From the NCBI GenBank assembly GCA_964387325.1, contig CAYLYE010000171.1, positions 1 to 13,698 on the forward strand: a stretch of DNA of 13,698 bases, given 5' to 3'. The notes under the pieces were generated by a model. The model had not been told where the DNA came from. It worked only from the letters and a program-made list of their open reading frames with translations, and did not search any database. The position numbers were made by a program, and so were the translations under genes. The stretch comes from CAZZBK01 sp964387325. GTDB taxonomy: Bacteria > Planctomycetota > Planctomycetia > Pirellulales > PNKZ01. Positions 1 through 7,445 of the stretch are shown here, one piece after another (position 1 is the stretch's first letter; each line of letters begins with the position of its first letter).

Positions 1-202
1 GCTCGTAGTCGCCCATCGCCTGAGCACCCTGCGCCGGGCCGACCGCGTCATTGTGCTCGAGCGCGGCCGGGTCGTGCAGATGGGAACGCATGACGAGCTG
101 ATGCGCGTCGCCGGTTATTACCGCGACAACGCCTTGTTGCAAATGCTCGACCAGAGGGCCGAGGCGAGCAGTGCCTTGCCCAATAATCGGGAGGTCGCAT
201 GA
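1..202 (+). CDS. ABC exporter half-transporter, 3' end only (partial)
   Basis: Open from the left edge in the frame starting at base 2, this gives 66 codons and a TGA at 200-202. The visible part is the end of a nucleotide-binding domain. The H-loop histidine lies in LVVAHRLSTL, followed by ADRVIVLERGRVVQMGTHDELM, the usual C-terminal signature of MsbA/MDR-type exporters. The stop overlaps the ATG of the next gene (ATGA, 199-202), so the two are probably translationally coupled and form a heterodimeric export pump in the cytoplasmic membrane. Transmembrane domain, Walker A, signature and Walker B are outside the window, so neither substrate nor catalytic competence can be judged. Family certain from the H-loop region and from the neighbouring exporter; exact subfamily unknown. 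Confidence 0.9.
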   Translation, partial: LVVAHRLSTLRRADRVIVLERGRVVQMGTHDELMRVAGYYRDNALLQMLDQRAEASSALPNNREVA

Positions 203-2013
203 TCGCCCAACGACGAGACACTCTGATCCTGCGAAACGAACGCTCGGATCATGACGATGCGGATATGCGTCCGCTCGACACACGGCTCCTGTCTCGCTTA
301 TACCGCTACACTCAGCCGCACGCCAAAAAACGCGGCTGGCTGCTGTTCACTGTTCTGCTCCGCTCGATTCAACTACCCAGCCTCACTTGGGTGTTGATCG
401 CCGTGATCAAAGGCCCCATCGAACATCACGATCCCGTCGGGTTAATACTCGGATCCGTCGGCTTTTTGCTGCTGGCACTGTTCACGCAGCTCACCATGCA
501 CTTTCGGCAACGCTGGGCGCTCGAATTCGGCGAGGCGGTCGTGCATGACTTGCGCAACGATTTGTTCCGCAAACTGCAAATCATGCCCATGAGCTTCTTC
601 CATCGCACCAAGGTCGGTCGGGTCATCAGCCGCATGATCTCCGACGTTGAAGACGTTCGCGTCGGCGTGCAGGAAGTGTTGTTTGTCAGCTTGGTCCAAC
701 TCGGACAAATGGTCGTCGCCGCGGCCTTTATGCTCTGGTACGACCCCCGGTTGTTCGCCCTGGTGTTGGGCATGGTCCCCATGCTGTGGTGGATCAATAA
801 CTCGTTTCATCGTCGACTGAGCAATGCCTATCGAGCGATTCGCGATTCATTTAGCCGCGTGACGGGGACGCTTGCCGAAAGTGTCAACGGCATCCGTGTG
901 ACTCAAGGCTTTGCGCGCGAACAGACGAACGCCGACATGTTCGGCGAGTTGGTCGCCGATCATTCACGGTATAACTTTCAGGCGATGGATGCTCAAGGGA
1001 AGTTCCTCTCGCTCCTCGACCTCAATAGCCATCTGTTCATGGCCGTGCTGCTGGTTGTCGGCGCGTCTCAGGTATTTCGTGTCGACGCTCACGTCGCCGT
1101 GGCTGACCTAGTCGGCTTCTTTTTTATGGCCAACATGTTCTTCTCGCCAATCACGGCCCTCGGCGGACAATACAATCAGGCGCTGACCGCCATGGCCGGC
1201 GCGGAACGATTGTTTCGACTGCTCGATTCATCGCCCGACTGGCAAGACCCCTGCGATGCCGTCTCACCTCGCGTGAGGGGCGAGATCGAGTTTCGTGGTG
1301 TCACGTTCGGTTACCATGCCGAGCGACCCGTGCTGCATGACATCAACGTGCATATTCGGCCCGGGCAGAGCGTCGCGCTCGTCGGACACACCGGAGGTGG
1401 CAAATCGTCGATCATCAACCTGGTGGTCAAATTCTATCTCGCGCAACAAGGCGAACTGTTGCTCGACGGTATCGATATTCGCCGTTTACGCACGGACGAG
1501 TTGCATCATCAGTTGGGGCTCGTCTTGCAGCAGAACTTTCTCTTCTCCGGCACCATCATGGAAAACATTCGCTACGGTCGTCCCGAGGCGACCGATGACG
1601 AAGTGGTGCAGGCGACCCGCGAACTGGATTGCCTCGATCGCTTCGAGCAGTTGCCGCAAGGTTTTCAAACCCAAGTCGGCGAGCGCGGCAGCAGCTTGTC
1701 GCTTGGGCAACGACAACTGGTCTGCTTCGCTCGAGCGATGGTCGCGCGGCCCCAGATCCTCATTCTTGATGAGGCCACGAGTAGCATCGACGCGATGACC
1801 GAAGCGCGCATCCAGCGCTCGCTCGACCGACTGATTCGAGGACGCACGAGCCTGATCGTGGCCCACCGCTTGAGCACGATCCGGCACGCCGACCTGGTGT
1901 TGGTGCTCGATCACGGCCGAATCGTTGAACGGGGAACCCACACACAGCTGCTCGCCCAGAAAGGCACTTACGCTCAATTGCATGAGCGATTCTGTCATAT
2001 GCCTACGATCTAG
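199..2013 (+). CDS. ABC transporter, fused permease and ATP-binding protein (MsbA/MDR-type exporter)
   Basis: A 604-aa half-transporter that should use ATP to export a lipid, drug or peptide across the cytoplasmic membrane, probably as a heterodimer with the upstream gene. The transmembrane domain covers about residues 45-320, with hydrophobic helices near 46-70, 79-99, 160-180, 184-200, 270-290 and 300-318. The ATPase domain follows. Walker A is GHTGGGKS (396-403), the Q-loop lies in LVLQQNF, the ABC signature is LSLGQ (500-504), Walker B is ILILDE (520-525) and the H-loop is H556. The signature has Leu where LSGGQ has its first Gly; this is tolerated in some exporters. The ATG at 199 overlaps the preceding stop (ATGA). 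A second in-frame ATG at 265 (MRPLDTRLL) would remove a charged 22-residue leader and is a plausible alternative start. Length is normal for the family. Substrate cannot be told. Confidence 0.93.
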   Translation: MIAQRRDTLILRNERSDHDDADMRPLDTRLLSRLYRYTQPHAKKRGWLLFTVLLRSIQLPSLTWVLIAVIKGPIEHHDPVGLILGSVGFLLLALFTQLTMHFRQRWALEFGEAVVHDLRNDLFRKLQIMPMSFFHRTKVGRVISRMISDVEDVRVGVQEVLFVSLVQLGQMVVAAAFMLWYDPRLFALVLGMVPMLWWINNSFHRRLSNAYRAIRDSFSRVTGTLAESVNGIRVTQGFAREQTNADMFGELVADHSRYNFQAMDAQGKFLSLLDLNSHLFMAVLLVVGASQVFRVDAHVAVADLVGFFFMANMFFSPITALGGQYNQALTAMAGAERLFRLLDSSPDWQDPCDAVSPRVRGEIEFRGVTFGYHAERPVLHDINVHIRPGQSVALVGHTGGGKSSIINLVVKFYLAQQGELLLDGIDIRRLRTDELHHQLGLVLQQNFLFSGTIMENIRYGRPEATDDEVVQATRELDCLDRFEQLPQGFQTQVGERGSSLSLGQRQLVCFARAMVARPQILILDEATSSIDAMTEARIQRSLDRLIRGRTSLIVAHRLSTIRHADLVLVLDHGRIVERGTHTQLLAQKGTYAQLHERFCHMPTI

Positions 2014-2034
2014 TCGTGCTTAAATGTCACGGTC

Positions 2035-2061
2035 GTAATGCCTGATGGCAAGGAGCATTAC
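2035..2061 (+). terminator. Weak inverted repeat after the ABC exporter genes
   Basis: GTAATGC (2035-2041) and GCATTAC (2055-2061) are perfect 7-bp arms around a 13-nt loop, 21 nt after the exporter stop codon. The stem is AT-rich and no T-run follows, so this is not a convincing intrinsic terminator. It could mark the operon end or be chance. Confidence 0.2.
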
Positions 2062-2152
2062 AAAACAGTGAGGCCAGCTAATAACCGATCGATCGAGAAC
2101 GTCAGAATCGATAGATTGTAAGCAGCATAAGCACCGTTACTCAGATACTTCA

Positions 2153-2160
2153 GGCGGAGG
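2153..2160 (+). promoter_or_regulatory. Shine-Dalgarno site fixing a GTG start
   Basis: GGCGGAGG lies 8 nt before the GTG at 2169. It is one of the few good ribosome-binding sites in the window and it supports a GTG start for the small exported protein. Confidence 0.7.
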
Positions 2161-2168
2161 ATACGATC

Positions 2169-2456
2169 GTGAGCCGTCGAACTGTACGAGTAGCTTCCGT
2201 TTTTGCGACCCTTGCCCTTGCTGCATTACTGTACGCGCCGTTGGCCGAGGCCGCGCGTCGCAGTAATCCGGCTCAACAGCTTTTTGTGACGACACCGTTT
2301 GGTGTCATTCCCAAGAGCCAGTTTTACGGTTGGATGATGACCCCGCAGCAGTATCAGACGCAGCGTGCGGCCGAGCAGAAGTATCTCGACTCGATCAACA
2401 AGAAGAACTCGGCATCGAAGTCGAAGACCACCAAGCCCACGACGAAGAAGACCTAA
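2169..2456 (+). CDS. Small exported protein with Lys/Ser/Thr-rich tail, function unknown
   Basis: A 95-aa protein not recognised as a named family. A classical signal peptide covers about residues 1-28: basic MSRRTVR, a hydrophobic core (VFATLALAALLYAPL), then a likely cleavage after AEA. The mature part would be about 67 residues. A central segment contains TTPFGVIPKSQFYGWMMTPQQY. It is followed by a charged helix and a tail of Lys, Ser and Thr from about residue 78 (KKNSASKSKTTKP...), low in complexity and strongly basic. Such a tail could bind acidic polymers or the cell surface; that is inference. The GTG start is supported by the GGCGGAGG site 8 nt upstream. It stands alone, convergent with rex, with 38 nt between the stop codons. 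Confidence 0.75.
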   Translation: MSRRTVRVASVFATLALAALLYAPLAEAARRSNPAQQLFVTTPFGVIPKSQFYGWMMTPQQYQTQRAAEQKYLDSINKKNSASKSKTTKPTTKKT

Positions 2457-2473
2457 GCCGCGTCGGATCATCT

Positions 2474-2493
2474 CCGGCCCAGTATTTTGCCGG
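2474..2493. terminator. Possible bidirectional terminator between convergent genes
   Basis: CCGGC (2474-2478) and GCCGG (2489-2493) form a 5-bp GC stem with a 10-nt loop, exactly between the stop codons of the + strand small protein and the - strand rex. No proper T-run follows on either strand, so support is mainly positional. Confidence 0.25.
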
Positions 2494-2494
2494 C

Positions 2495-3181
2495 TTAAGA
2501 CGACTCGCCTGCGGCTCGTTCGCTATGCGAGTTGACGACCGAAAAGGCGAGCTGTTCGAGTTCGATCGCCAAATCGACGCCAATGAGACTGACATTCTTG
2601 GGCAGCGAGATCGTGATCGGGGCGAAGTTCAGCACCCCCTCGACCCCCACGGCCACGAGCCGGTCGGCGACAAGTTGGGCCGAGCTGGCTGGGACCGCGA
2701 TCATCCCTAGCCGGATGCGGTTGGCCTGGGCGAACTCTTCGAGCGTGTTCAAGTGGTAGACCGTGACCCCCTCGACGGTTGTGCCTACCTTGCTCGAATC
2801 GGCGTCGAAAGCGGCCAACATGCGGAACCCGCGCTGCTGAAAACCCTTGTAGCCCAGCAATGCACGGCCGAGGTTGCCCACGCCCACGAGCACGACCGGC
2901 CAGTGTTGGTCGGTTCCCAAAATTTTGCGAATGGCTGAGACCAACTCGTCGCAGCGGTAACCAATGCCTGGGTAGCCAAAGTGACCAAAGTAGGCCAAAT
3001 CCTTTCGCACCTGTGCGTCGGTAAAGCCAAGCAGGCGACCGAGTTGCCCCGAGTTGGTCGTATCGTGACCGTCACGCACAAGGTGCTCGATCTCGCGCAG
3101 ATACAGGCTCAGTCGGCTCACGACCGCCTTGGGGACACCCCCATCGGGGCCGCTGTTGCCTTTATTCTTTGGATCGTTCAC
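2495..3181 (-). CDS. rex: Redox-sensing transcriptional repressor Rex
   Basis: A 228-aa Rex. The family is a homodimeric repressor that senses the NADH/NAD+ ratio and releases its operators when NADH rises. The N-terminal winged helix covers about residues 15-85, with the recognition region QVRKDLAYFGHFGYPGIGY (57-75), close to the family pattern QIRKDLSYFGEFG. The Rossmann domain follows, with the dinucleotide loop GVGNLG (100-105) and acidic residue D126 after the second strand. The C-terminal helix VDLAIELEQLAFSV (202-215) is the domain-swapped helix typical of Rex. Start is GTG at 3179-3181. About 14 residues (NDPKNKGNSGPDGG) precede the usual family beginning, so a later start near residue 21 (GTG) is possible. 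It is divergent from the FAD-dependent oxidoreductase. Its regulon cannot be read here; no canonical TTGTGA-type operator was found beside it. Confidence 0.95.
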   Translation of the reverse strand: MNDPKNKGNSGPDGGVPKAVVSRLSLYLREIEHLVRDGHDTTNSGQLGRLLGFTDAQVRKDLAYFGHFGYPGIGYRCDELVSAIRKILGTDQHWPVVLVGVGNLGRALLGYKGFQQRGFRMLAAFDADSSKVGTTVEGVTVYHLNTLEEFAQANRIRLGMIAVPASSAQLVADRLVAVGVEGVLNFAPITISLPKNVSLIGVDLAIELEQLAFSVVNSHSERAAGESS

Positions 3182-3259
3182 GCACCACCCACGCCGTCGT
3201 CACCTCGATCGAAGGGCATCGAACCCGGAGCCCCCATTGTACCTGATCGAGAGGAGTCC

Positions 3260-3274
3260 GTCACTCTTGGTGAC
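3260..3274. repeat. 15-bp palindrome in the rex/oxidoreductase divergent promoter region
   Basis: GTCAC-TCTTG-GTGAC is a perfect inverted repeat with 5-bp arms, 79 bp from the rex start and 84 bp from the oxidoreductase start. Its position suits an operator. The half-sites do not match the Rex consensus (TTGTGA...TCACAA), so the binding protein, if any, is unknown. It may be chance. Confidence 0.25.
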
Positions 3275-3357
3275 GCCCCTGGACCGCAAAGCCCTGGCCA
3301 AGCGATAATTGCGATCTGCACCTAACTACGTATCCAACCAAGAAGTCCACACCCCCC

Positions 3358-4968
3358 ATGCCCCTGCGTGTCTCGAATGTTCGCCTCAGTGTCGACGAGC
3401 CGGAACACGCCCTGGCGGGACGCTTGGCCCGAGCGCTCGACCTACGGCCAGTCGAGATCGAGCGCTGGCGCATTCTGCGCAAGAGCCTCGATGCCCGGGA
3501 CAAACGCGATCTGGCGTTTGTCTACTCGGCCGAGGTCGTCACGCATGCCGACGAAACCCAGATGCTGCGGAACAACAAAGCGCGACGCGGCGGAGTAACG
3601 GTCGAGCCTTACAGCGAGCCCCCTTTCGAGTTGCCCCGCTCAGGCAGCGAGCCGCTCCGCGAGCGGCCGGTGATCGTCGGCTCGGGCCCGGCCGGCTTGG
3701 TCGCCGCCTATTTTCTCGCCGCGGCCGGTTATCGACCGCTGGTTCTTGAGCGCGGCCGGAGCGTACGCGAGCGGATCGCCGATGTGAAAGCCCTCGAGGC
3801 CGGCGGGCCCATCGATCCCGAAAGCAATTACCTCTTCGGCGAAGGCGGGGCCGGCACGTTCAGCGATGGCAAGCTCACCTGTCGCCTCTCGGGCGTCGAG
3901 GTGCGGCGCGTCCTCGAACTGTTCGCCGAGAGCAAAGGCAAGCCGTCGATCATGTACGAGCATCGACCACACTTGGGGAGCAACCGTCTGCCGGCGGTCG
4001 TCAAGGCACTGCGACAAAAGGTCGAAGCGCTCGGCGGCGAGATCCGCTTTCAATGTCGCGTCGAAGATGTCGATCTGGCCGACGGACAGGTGCGCGGGCT
4101 CGCCACCTCGAGCGGATACGTCGCGGCGGGCGCGATCATCTTGGCCACCGGCCACAGCGCTCGCGACACGATCGAGATGCTCCTACGACGCGGCGTGCCG
4201 ATGGTCGCCAAACCGTTTCAGATGGGCGTGCGCATCGAGCAACCTCAGGAGCAGGTCAATCGCGTGCAGTATGGCGAGCGGCACCTGGAAGAGCAGCTCG
4301 GAGCCGCCGACTACACGCTCGTCGCCCACGGCGCACTCGACCTGTTCACGTTCTGCATGTGCGCCGGCGGGCAAGTGATCCCCAGCGTCTCGGAGAACGG
4401 GTACTTCTCAACCAACGGCATGAGTCTGTCGAAGCGCAGCAGTCCGTTTGCCAACAGTGGTTTGATGGTCACGCTCACGCCTGAACATTTCGGCACCCAC
4501 CATGTCCTGGCCGGCATGATGTTGCAGCGCGACTTTGAGCAACGGGCCTACCGGGTCGTGACCGACGCGTATCGCTGCCCGATCCAATGGGCTCACGACT
4601 TTTTGAACCGTCGGCTCTCGTCGGGCATGATCCCCTCAAGCTATCAACGGGGCGTTGTCTCGACGCAACTGGCCGACTTGTTGCCGGCACCGATTGTCGC
4701 GGCGCTCGACACCGGCCTGCCGCTCATGGATCGTCGCTGGCGAGGTGAGTTCCTGCGCAACGCGACGCTCGTCGGTCCCGAGGCTCGCGGCAGCTCGCCC
4801 ATCCGTTTGCCACGCGATCGGCAGACGCTCGAGAGCCCGGGGATCGCGGGCCTGTATCCGATCGGCGAGGGGGCCGGCTATGCTGGTGGCATCGTCAGTG
4901 CCGCCGTCGACGGTCTCCGCGCCGCCTCAGCCCTCATTCGCAAATTCGTACCGCTGGAACCTCGTTGA
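3358..4968 (+). CDS. FAD-dependent dehydrogenase (COG2509-like)
   Basis: A 536-aa flavoprotein of the poorly characterised COG2509 group. Residues about 1-95 form the small N-terminal domain of this family, with KRDLAFVYSAEV near 49-60. The FAD-binding Rossmann motif VIVGSGPAGL (105-114) ends its second strand at E131. The segment FGEGGAGTFSDGKL (160-173) is the family hallmark. The C-terminal GLYPIGEGAGYAGG (498-511) is the second FAD-contact motif seen in GR2-type flavoproteins. Reaction and substrate are unknown; cytosolic, as no signal or membrane segment is seen. The ATG at 3358 has no clear ribosome-binding site (preceded by a C-rich run), but it opens at the conserved N-terminal domain. 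It is divergent from rex and lies 13 nt before the ABC-F gene, so the two are likely co-transcribed. Family sure, role not. Confidence 0.88.
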   Translation: MPLRVSNVRLSVDEPEHALAGRLARALDLRPVEIERWRILRKSLDARDKRDLAFVYSAEVVTHADETQMLRNNKARRGGVTVEPYSEPPFELPRSGSEPLRERPVIVGSGPAGLVAAYFLAAAGYRPLVLERGRSVRERIADVKALEAGGPIDPESNYLFGEGGAGTFSDGKLTCRLSGVEVRRVLELFAESKGKPSIMYEHRPHLGSNRLPAVVKALRQKVEALGGEIRFQCRVEDVDLADGQVRGLATSSGYVAAGAIILATGHSARDTIEMLLRRGVPMVAKPFQMGVRIEQPQEQVNRVQYGERHLEEQLGAADYTLVAHGALDLFTFCMCAGGQVIPSVSENGYFSTNGMSLSKRSSPFANSGLMVTLTPEHFGTHHVLAGMMLQRDFEQRAYRVVTDAYRCPIQWAHDFLNRRLSSGMIPSSYQRGVVSTQLADLLPAPIVAALDTGLPLMDRRWRGEFLRNATLVGPEARGSSPIRLPRDRQTLESPGIAGLYPIGEGAGYAGGIVSAAVDGLRAASALIRKFVPLEPR

Positions 4969-4981
4969 GTCATCACCACGC

Positions 4982-6871
4982 ATGTTGTTGTTGAACGTAA
5001 TAAATATCACGAAGCGTTTTGGGCCCGATCCGATCCTCGATGGGGTGTCGTTCGAGGTACGAAAGGGCGAGAAGTTCGGGCTCGTCGGTCCCAACGGAGC
5101 GGGCAAGTCGACACTGCTCAAAATCCTCGCCGGACAACTCGAGGCCGACGCGGGGAGCATCGAACTGCATTCGACCGTGCGGATGGGCTACCTCCAGCAA
5201 CAACCCGAGTTCGACGCCGACCGTACCTTGTGGCAAGAAGCGTACAGCGCGCTCGATGATTTGGTCGAACTGGCTCACGAGGCAGAACGTGTCGCGGCCG
5301 CACTTGGCAAGTCGACCGACGATGACGAGCATCGCCGGCTCGCCAAGCAGTACGATCGCTTGCAACACGAACTGCATCACCGCAACGCCTATCATCTCGA
5401 TCACAAAGTCGAGCGCGTGCTCGATGGCCTCGGCTTTCCACGCTCGCTGTATGAGCAAAGCCTCCGGGTGCTCAGCGGCGGCCAGCAAAACCGCCTGCTG
5501 CTGGCCAAGTTACTGCTACAAGATCCCGACCTGCTGCTGCTCGACGAGCCGTCGAACCACTTGGATATCGAGGCTACCGAGTGGCTCGAGAATTACCTTG
5601 CCGAGAGCGAGCAGGCGCTCGTCGTCGTGAGTCACGATCGGTATTTTCTCGACAAGGTCACGAACGGCACGCTGGAACTGTTTCAGGGGGAGATCGACGA
5701 GTACCCGGGCAATTTCTCGGCTTACTGGAATCAAAAGGCCGAGCGGAACAAGGTGGCGGCGCGGACCTTCGAGCGTCAGCAGGAAATGATCGCCAAGACC
5801 GAGGACTTTATCCGTCGCAATCATTATGGACAAAAGAGCGCGCAGGCCAAAGATCGCGAAAAGAAACTTGAGCGGATCGAGCGTGTGAAGCCGCCACGTG
5901 ATATTGTCGGCCCGGTGATGGGCTTTCCCCCCTCCGAGCGAAGCGGCGACTTGACCATCCGCATCGAAGGGGTCAGCAAAGCCTACGATCGCCCGTTGTT
6001 CAAAGAGCTGTCGTTCGACGTGCTGCGCGGCGAACGCTGGGGCATCTTGGGTCCCAATGGCACGGGCAAGACGACCTTGCTCCGCTGTCTCGTCGGGCAG
6101 GTGCAAGCCGACGCGGGCAAAGTCATGTTCGGCTCACAAGTCAAAATCGGCTATTACGACCAGATGCTCTCGGGCCTCGACGACGAATTGCAAGTCGTCG
6201 ACGCGGTGCGCCCCAAGGGGAAAGAGTTCACCGAGCCCGAACGGCGCGGGCTGCTCGCCCGGTTCGGGCTCACCGGCGAAGCAGTGTTTCAAAAAGTGAA
6301 GAGCCTCAGTGGCGGAGAGCGGAGCCGCGCGTCGCTCGCGCAACTCTCGGCCTCGGATTGCAATCTGCTGCTGCTCGACGAACCGACCAATCACCTCGAT
6401 CTCTGGGCCTGCGACTCGCTGGAGCGCTCCTTGAACGAGTTCGACGGTACGCTCGTGTTCGTTAGTCACGACCGCTATTTTCTTAACCGCGTGGCCGATC
6501 ATCTGCTGGTCGTCGAGCCCAACGGCTTCCGTGTGATCGAAGGGAATTACGAGACCTATCTGTATCAGCAGAAGCAGCGTCGCGCCGAGCCGGAGAAGAC
6601 GGTCGAGAAGTCCGCGACCAAAAAGCCGATCGAGGCCAATAAATCTGACCGACGTAAGCGCAAGTTCCCCTATCGCAAGGTTGGGGAGATCGAAGCCGAG
6701 ATTGCAGATCGCGAGTCGAAAGTCGAAGCGTTGCACATCGCGCTGGCCGATCCCGACGTATTACGTGACGGCCGCCGGGTCAAAGAGACGCAAGCGAACA
6801 TCGAGTCCGAGCAAGCCGCCTTGCAGTCACTTTATGAGCACTGGGAAGAAGCCAGCGAGATGAACGGCTAG
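4982..6871 (+). CDS. ABC-F family ATPase (Uup/ABCF3 type)
   Basis: A 629-aa soluble tandem ATPase without membrane segments. ABC-F proteins bind the ribosomal E site and affect translation or stalled ribosomes; some give antibiotic resistance. First ABC domain: Walker A GPNGAGKS (36-43), signature LSGGQ (164-168), Walker B LLLLDE (184-189), H218. The interdomain linker, about residues 240-320, is rich in Lys/Arg and charged helix (RTFERQQEMIAKTEDFIRRN), as in the ribosome-probing linker. Second domain: GPNGTGKT (357-364), LSGGE (442-446), LLLLDE (462-467), H496. After a basic spacer (about 536-565) comes a coiled-coil C-terminal domain (565-626) as in Uup and ABCF3. I chose the ATG at 4982 because the ABC domain begins at once (LLNVINITKRF) and it lies 13 nt after the oxidoreductase stop. 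The frame stays open back to 4655, but that part overlaps the upstream gene. All catalytic motifs are intact. Confidence 0.93.
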   Translation: MLLLNVINITKRFGPDPILDGVSFEVRKGEKFGLVGPNGAGKSTLLKILAGQLEADAGSIELHSTVRMGYLQQQPEFDADRTLWQEAYSALDDLVELAHEAERVAAALGKSTDDDEHRRLAKQYDRLQHELHHRNAYHLDHKVERVLDGLGFPRSLYEQSLRVLSGGQQNRLLLAKLLLQDPDLLLLDEPSNHLDIEATEWLENYLAESEQALVVVSHDRYFLDKVTNGTLELFQGEIDEYPGNFSAYWNQKAERNKVAARTFERQQEMIAKTEDFIRRNHYGQKSAQAKDREKKLERIERVKPPRDIVGPVMGFPPSERSGDLTIRIEGVSKAYDRPLFKELSFDVLRGERWGILGPNGTGKTTLLRCLVGQVQADAGKVMFGSQVKIGYYDQMLSGLDDELQVVDAVRPKGKEFTEPERRGLLARFGLTGEAVFQKVKSLSGGERSRASLAQLSASDCNLLLLDEPTNHLDLWACDSLERSLNEFDGTLVFVSHDRYFLNRVADHLLVVEPNGFRVIEGNYETYLYQQKQRRAEPEKTVEKSATKKPIEANKSDRRKRKFPYRKVGEIEAEIADRESKVEALHIALADPDVLRDGRRVKETQANIESEQAALQSLYEHWEEASEMNG

Positions 6872-6880
6872 TAAATACTG

Positions 6881-6964
6881 AGTGATGAATGCAGAATGAT
6901 GAGTGCGGTCCGCATCCGCGACAGCGTTCTTCCATTCATCATTCCGCATTCATCATTCATCACT
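6881..6964. repeat. Long interrupted stem-loop of ATGAATG/GAATGATGA words
   Basis: The left arm (6881-6905) pairs with the right arm (6933-6964). There is a perfect 11-bp outer stem (AGTGATGAATG with CATTCATCACT, 6954-6964), a 7-nt bulge CATTCAT on the right (6947-6953), then 14 further positions with one mismatch and one possible G-U pair. The loop is 27 nt. The bulge is exactly one extra copy of the word, so the arms are likely copies of one unit differing by a repeat slip. It starts 9 nt after the ABC-F stop and ends 4 nt before the cupin ATG, replacing any ribosome-binding site. No T-run follows, so it is not a standard terminator. It could be a dispersed palindromic element. Confidence 0.75.
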
Positions 6965-6968
6965 TCCC

Positions 6969-7445
6969 ATGATTCCTCCCGATGCGATTGCTGATCTGGT
7001 CGCCAAGGCGATTCCGGATGACGAACGAGTTTGGGTCCCACAGGCCGAGCGGGTCTGGTTTCGTCCGCTGCTGCTCAATACCGTGCAAGGCCAGTGGTGC
7101 AATTTGCTGCGCGTGACCAAGGCAGGCGTGTTGAGCCGGCATCGGCATCCTGCGCCGGTACATGGTTTCGTGCTGCGCGGTTCGTGGCGGTATTTGGAGC
7201 ATGATTGGATTGCTCAAGCGGGGATGTATGTCTTCGAGCCGCCGGGAGAGACCCACACGCTCGTGGTCGACGAGGGGGTCGACGAGATGATTACATTCTT
7301 CAATATCAGTGGCGCGATGATCTACGTCGACGAGCAGGAAAAGGTCGTGGCGTATGAGGACGTCCACACCAAGATCGAGATGTGTCGGCGGCATTACGAG
7401 CGCGTGGGATTAGGCGCCGATTACGTGCAGCAATTCATCCGCTAG
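6969..7445 (+). CDS. Cupin-fold protein, 2,4'-dihydroxyacetophenone dioxygenase-like
   Basis: A 158-aa single-domain cupin resembling the 2,4'-dihydroxyacetophenone dioxygenase/ChrR-like cupin group. Members with the dioxygenase activity use a non-haem Fe centre to split an aromatic side chain. The first cupin motif is HRHPAPVHGFVLRGSWRY, with likely metal ligands H58 and H60. The second is EPPGETHTLVVDE, with H96 as third ligand. The N-terminal RPLLLNTVQGQWCNLLRV and the C-terminal NISGAMIYVDEQEK fit the same family. The substrate in this organism is inference only. Start is the ATG at 6969; the frame is open back to 6903 but that part is the inverted repeat. No ribosome-binding site is visible because the repeat ends 4 nt upstream. 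It may be read through from the ABC-F operon or have its own promoter inside the repeat. Confidence 0.8.
   Translation: MIPPDAIADLVAKAIPDDERVWVPQAERVWFRPLLLNTVQGQWCNLLRVTKAGVLSRHRHPAPVHGFVLRGSWRYLEHDWIAQAGMYVFEPPGETHTLVVDEGVDEMITFFNISGAMIYVDEQEKVVAYEDVHTKIEMCRRHYERVGLGADYVQQFIR

Noticed and set aside
4655..4981. In-frame N-terminal extension of the ABC-F gene by 109 codons
   Set aside because: It overlaps the well-supported C-terminal end of the FAD dehydrogenase in another frame, its translation is Arg/Ser-rich and family-unlike, and the ABC-F domain starts exactly at the ATG at 4982.
6134..6736. 200-codon - strand frame inside the ABC-F gene
   Set aside because: It is antisense to the second ABC domain and arises from GC-rich codon bias.
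6903..6968. In-frame extension of the cupin gene by 22 codons
   Set aside because: The added residues are encoded by the inverted repeat (FHSSFRIHHSS) and have no counterpart in the family.
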